A stretch of DNA of 54,042 nucleotides from an uncultured Desulfuromonadales bacterium (GTDB lineage Bacteria > Desulfobacterota > Desulfuromonadia > Geobacterales > CAIOGM01): positions 1 through 54,042 of the forward strand of contig CAIYUY010000173.1 of the NCBI GenBank assembly GCA_903929485.1, read 5' to 3'. Positions 52,158-54,042 of the stretch are shown here, one piece after another. Each line of letters begins with the position of its first letter. Within the stretch, counting starts at the first letter, position 1. The translations under genes and the position numbers were made by a program. The notes under the pieces were generated by a model, which saw nothing but the letters and a program-made list of their open reading frames with translations, had not been told where the DNA came from and did no database searches.

Positions 52158-52594
52158 ACGGAGAACCGTTGACTATTCTGCTGGTAGAGGACAATCCCGA
52201 CCATGCCGAGCTGATAATGCGCACCATGGAGGATTTTCAAGTGGCCAATACCATCAATCATCTGAAAGATGGCCAGGCAGCGCTGGATTACCTGAATGGG
52301 CGCGGCGCCTATGCCGATCGAAAGCAATTCCCCCTGCCGCACCTGGTGTTGCTGGATCTGCGCCTGCCCAAGGTGGACGGACTGGACGTGCTCAAGGAAG
52401 TCAAAACCGATGACCTCCTGCGAGCTATTCCCGTGGTTATCCTGACAACCTCGGAAGCCGAACGGGACATGGCGATGGCCTATGAGTATCATGCCAACAG
52501 CTATGTGACCAAGCCGGTGAATTTTGCGGAGTTCAGTAAACTGCTGAAGGATCTTGGGTTCTATTGGCTGGCCTGGAACAGGCACCCGTGGTGA
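52154..52594 (+). CDS. Single-domain response regulator (Rcp1-like)
   Basis: The 146-residue receiver has the acidic pair in LLVEDNPDH, phosphorylatable Asp68 in LVLLDLRLPKVDG, Thr in VILTTSEAERD, and Lys in SYVTKPVNFAEF. The loop GRGAYADRKQFPLPH is typical of Rcp1/phytochrome-type receivers. No output domain is present, so it may relay phosphate or act through protein contacts. AGGAGG precedes ATG 52154, which overlaps the kinase stop. It is the last gene of the operon. Confidence 0.92.
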   Translation: MNGEPLTILLVEDNPDHAELIMRTMEDFQVANTINHLKDGQAALDYLNGRGAYADRKQFPLPHLVLLDLRLPKVDGLDVLKEVKTDDLLRAIPVVILTTSEAERDMAMAYEYHANSYVTKPVNFAEFSKLLKDLGFYWLAWNRHPW

Positions 52595-52719
52595 GAAGAT
52601 CTTGGAAGCCAAGATATTGGTAAAATATAACTAAACCGTTTGCGAATTATTCTGAAGTTCTCTTTTCTCGCGCCGAAAAGATGCAGATACGTGGGATATT
52701 GTACTCAGGAGGTTTGATC

Positions 52720-52935
52720 ATGTCACTCTCTGGCATATCGTCCAGTAATAATGTCGCGGCATATACCGTGCCGATGCAACAGCCAACGAAGGCGCCCAAG
52801 CCGCTGCCGATGACGGACAGCGTATCATTTTCAAGTCAAGCACAGCAGTTGGCCAAGAGCTCGGATATTCAGGTCCAGGCCGGACAGGAAACGAACGTTC
52901 AGAAAAGCAATGATACTCTTTATGGAGTGGCGTGA
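52720..52935 (+). CDS. Small hypothetical protein
   Basis: This 71-residue protein is low in complexity and rich in Ser, Gln and Pro (SLSGISSSNNVAAYTVPMQQ, SVSFSSQAQQLAKSS). It has no membrane segment or signal peptide. The start ATG 52720 follows a strong CAGGAGG. The sequence resembles the disordered start of FlgM-like or other motility-associated small proteins, but I cannot assign it. It lies directly before the hemerythrin gene, 11 bases apart. Confidence 0.7.
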   Translation: MSLSGISSSNNVAAYTVPMQQPTKAPKPLPMTDSVSFSSQAQQLAKSSDIQVQAGQETNVQKSNDTLYGVA

Positions 52936-52946
52936 GAGGCGGACAG

Positions 52947-53336
52947 ATGTCATTGGTTACGTGGGTTGATGCCTATTCCATCGGAAATGATGAAATCGAC
53001 AGTCATCATAAAAAACTGTTCGATATGTTTAATCTGTTGTATGACAGTTCCGTTGACACCGATAACGGAACTGTTGTTTACACTCTCCTTGACGAGCTGT
53101 TATATTACGCCGACTATCACTTTAAGGCTGAAGAGCAACTGATGATTGATAATAATTATGTGGATACCGCCATGCATATGGTGAGGCATAAATATTTTAT
53201 CGATACCGTCATGAGTTTCAGGCACACCGAAGGGGTGAGCAGTAATGAACTTGTCAAGGAAACCGTAAAATTTCTCGGGAACTGGTTGTTGTTACATGTG
53301 ACCAAGGAAGATAGTAAAATAGCGGTCTATTTTTAG
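52947..53336 (+). CDS. Bacteriohemerythrin
   Basis: The 129-residue four-helix protein has the di-iron ligands of hemerythrin: His20 or His21 (IDSHHKKLFD), His58 and Glu62 (YHFKAEE), His77 and His81 (MHMVRHKYF), His117 and Asp122 (LHVTKED). It binds O2 reversibly and may carry, store or sense oxygen, useful near an oxygen-sensitive nitrogenase, though the link is only by position. ATG 52947 follows GAGAGGCGGACAG. Confidence 0.93.
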   Translation: MSLVTWVDAYSIGNDEIDSHHKKLFDMFNLLYDSSVDTDNGTVVYTLLDELLYYADYHFKAEEQLMIDNNYVDTAMHMVRHKYFIDTVMSFRHTEGVSSNELVKETVKFLGNWLLLHVTKEDSKIAVYF

Positions 53337-53390
53337 CATGAATCTTCTCTTTTCGGGTCGGATGCCGGAGCGGGAGGTCGCACTGATCGT

Positions 53391-53909
53391 ATGATTAAAT
53401 CTCGTTCCAATATCGTTCTCATCGGCATGCCGGGGGCAGGCAAGAGCACCGTCGGTGTCCTCCTGGCCAAGCGAGCATCCCTTCAGTTCGTGGATACGGA
53501 TCTGCTTATTCAGAGTAGAGAGAAGCGGTCGCTGCAGGATATTGTGGAGAGTGATGGTTATGAGTTTCTGCGGCGGGTAGAGGAGGAGGTTTTATCCGAA
53601 GTTGAGCTCCATAACTGCGTCATTGCAACCGGCGGCAGCGCCGTCTACAGCCAAAGAGGGATGAACCACCTCAAGTCCGGCGGCCTTGTCGTCTTTCTTC
53701 AGGTGCCGCTTCCTCTCCTGGAATTACGGGTAGATGATTACAGTACCAGAGGTCTTGCCAAACGACCGGACCAGAATTTTACCGATCTGTTTCATGAACG
53801 AACCACCTTATATCGGAAGTATGCCGACATCGCCCTGGAGAATGTCAACCAAACTCATGAAGAAGTTTGCGGACAAATAATGCTGCTGACACGGGGATTA
53901 CTTAGGTGA
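53391..53909 (+). CDS. aroK: Shikimate kinase
   Basis: The 172-residue P-loop kinase phosphorylates shikimate in aromatic amino acid synthesis. Walker A is GMPGAGKSTVG (12-22), the substrate-binding DTD is in FVDTDLLIQ, EFLRRVEEEVL gives the conserved Arg-x-x-Glu region, and IATGGSAVYS the glycine loop. The lid has TRGLAKRP. No RBS is evident before ATG 53391. It is a single gene. Confidence 0.88.
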   Translation: MIKSRSNIVLIGMPGAGKSTVGVLLAKRASLQFVDTDLLIQSREKRSLQDIVESDGYEFLRRVEEEVLSEVELHNCVIATGGSAVYSQRGMNHLKSGGLVVFLQVPLPLLELRVDDYSTRGLAKRPDQNFTDLFHERTTLYRKYADIALENVNQTHEEVCGQIMLLTRGLLR

Positions 53910-53942
53910 TTCGCGACAAAGAACATACCCGACAGAAACCTG

Positions 53943-54032
53943 TTCACCCTTCGACAAGCTCAGGGCGAACGGATTCAGGTTTAATAACCGCCTTATTTTC
54001 CGTTCGTGGTGAGCCTGTCGAACCATGAACGG
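53943..54032. repeat. 'TTCGACAAGCTCAGG' inverted repeat
   Basis: TTCGACAAGCTCAGGGCGAA at the left and TTCGTGGTGAGCCTGTCGAA at the right, with nested CCGTTC copies, form a long hairpin. It is a repeat family widespread in bacterial genomes. Confidence 0.75.
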
Positions 54033-54042
54033 AAAATCGATA

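Overview
This window looks like chromosomal DNA from a Geobacterales (Desulfuromonadia) bacterium. The evidence is a Geobacter-type ATP synthase c subunit, a fused NifEN, an ANTAR response regulator beside nifH with no nifA in the window, multisensor histidine kinases, PEP-CTERM exoproteins, and many short palindromic intergenic repeats. All assignments come from reading translations and motifs by eye; no database search was run.

Layout. 1-1 kb: repeats and two broken genes (GIY-YIG nuclease, hsdM fragment). 1.1-2.85 kb: atpZ-atpI-atpB-atpE with promoter and terminator. 2.9-9.5 kb: accessory and decayed DNA, with an AraC-type pseudogene, two ATPase/PD-(D/E)XK proteins, a decayed second copy of a Nudix/DRTGG/aspartoacylase-like locus, and an IS21-family left-end remnant fused to it. 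9.96-13.4 kb: three tandem PEP-CTERM proteins and a PAS-winged-helix regulator. 13.5-20.8 kb (minus strand): permuted ATP-grasp, alpha-E, transglutaminase, two aspartoacylase-like hydrolases, DRTGG and Nudix genes, starting from a sigma-54-type promoter. 21-24.4 kb (minus): nifB, GNAT, nifV and a small Cys-rich HTH gene. 24.8-30.3 kb: draG, an ATPase plus partner that may be a defence pair, a restriction-gene remnant, a candidate sigma-54 small RNA with an (ACCG)n tract, a PEP-CTERM gene and vapBC. 30.3-42.2 kb: draT, NifX-type genes, nif ferredoxin, fused nifEN, a NIT/PilJ-sensor histidine kinase, nifK, nifD, nifH and the ANTAR regulator. 42.6-52.6 kb: ten signalling genes, nine of them from 43.8 kb on mostly overlapping by 4 nt, including an ETR1-type (ethylene/copper) receptor kinase, a PocR kinase, a corrinoid protein, a URO-D-type methyltransferase and DUF1638. 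52.7-53.9 kb: small protein, hemerythrin, shikimate kinase.

How the parts work together. nifHDK encodes Mo-nitrogenase. nifEN, nifB, nifV and NifX make and carry FeMo-co. draT and draG switch the Fe protein off and on through ADP-ribosylation of its Arg99. Six sites fit the sigma-54 pattern GG-N10-GC: upstream of nifH, nifEN, nifB, draG, the ATP-grasp operon and the candidate sRNA. The leaders of nifB, nifEN and nifH also carry hairpins with hexanucleotide loops of A1/G4 type next to terminator-like stems. With an ANTAR protein encoded beside nifH, this supports nif control by transcription antitermination. The most novel candidates are the sRNA, the sigma-54-linked amide-ligase operon and the corrinoid/ethylene-receptor signalling operon.
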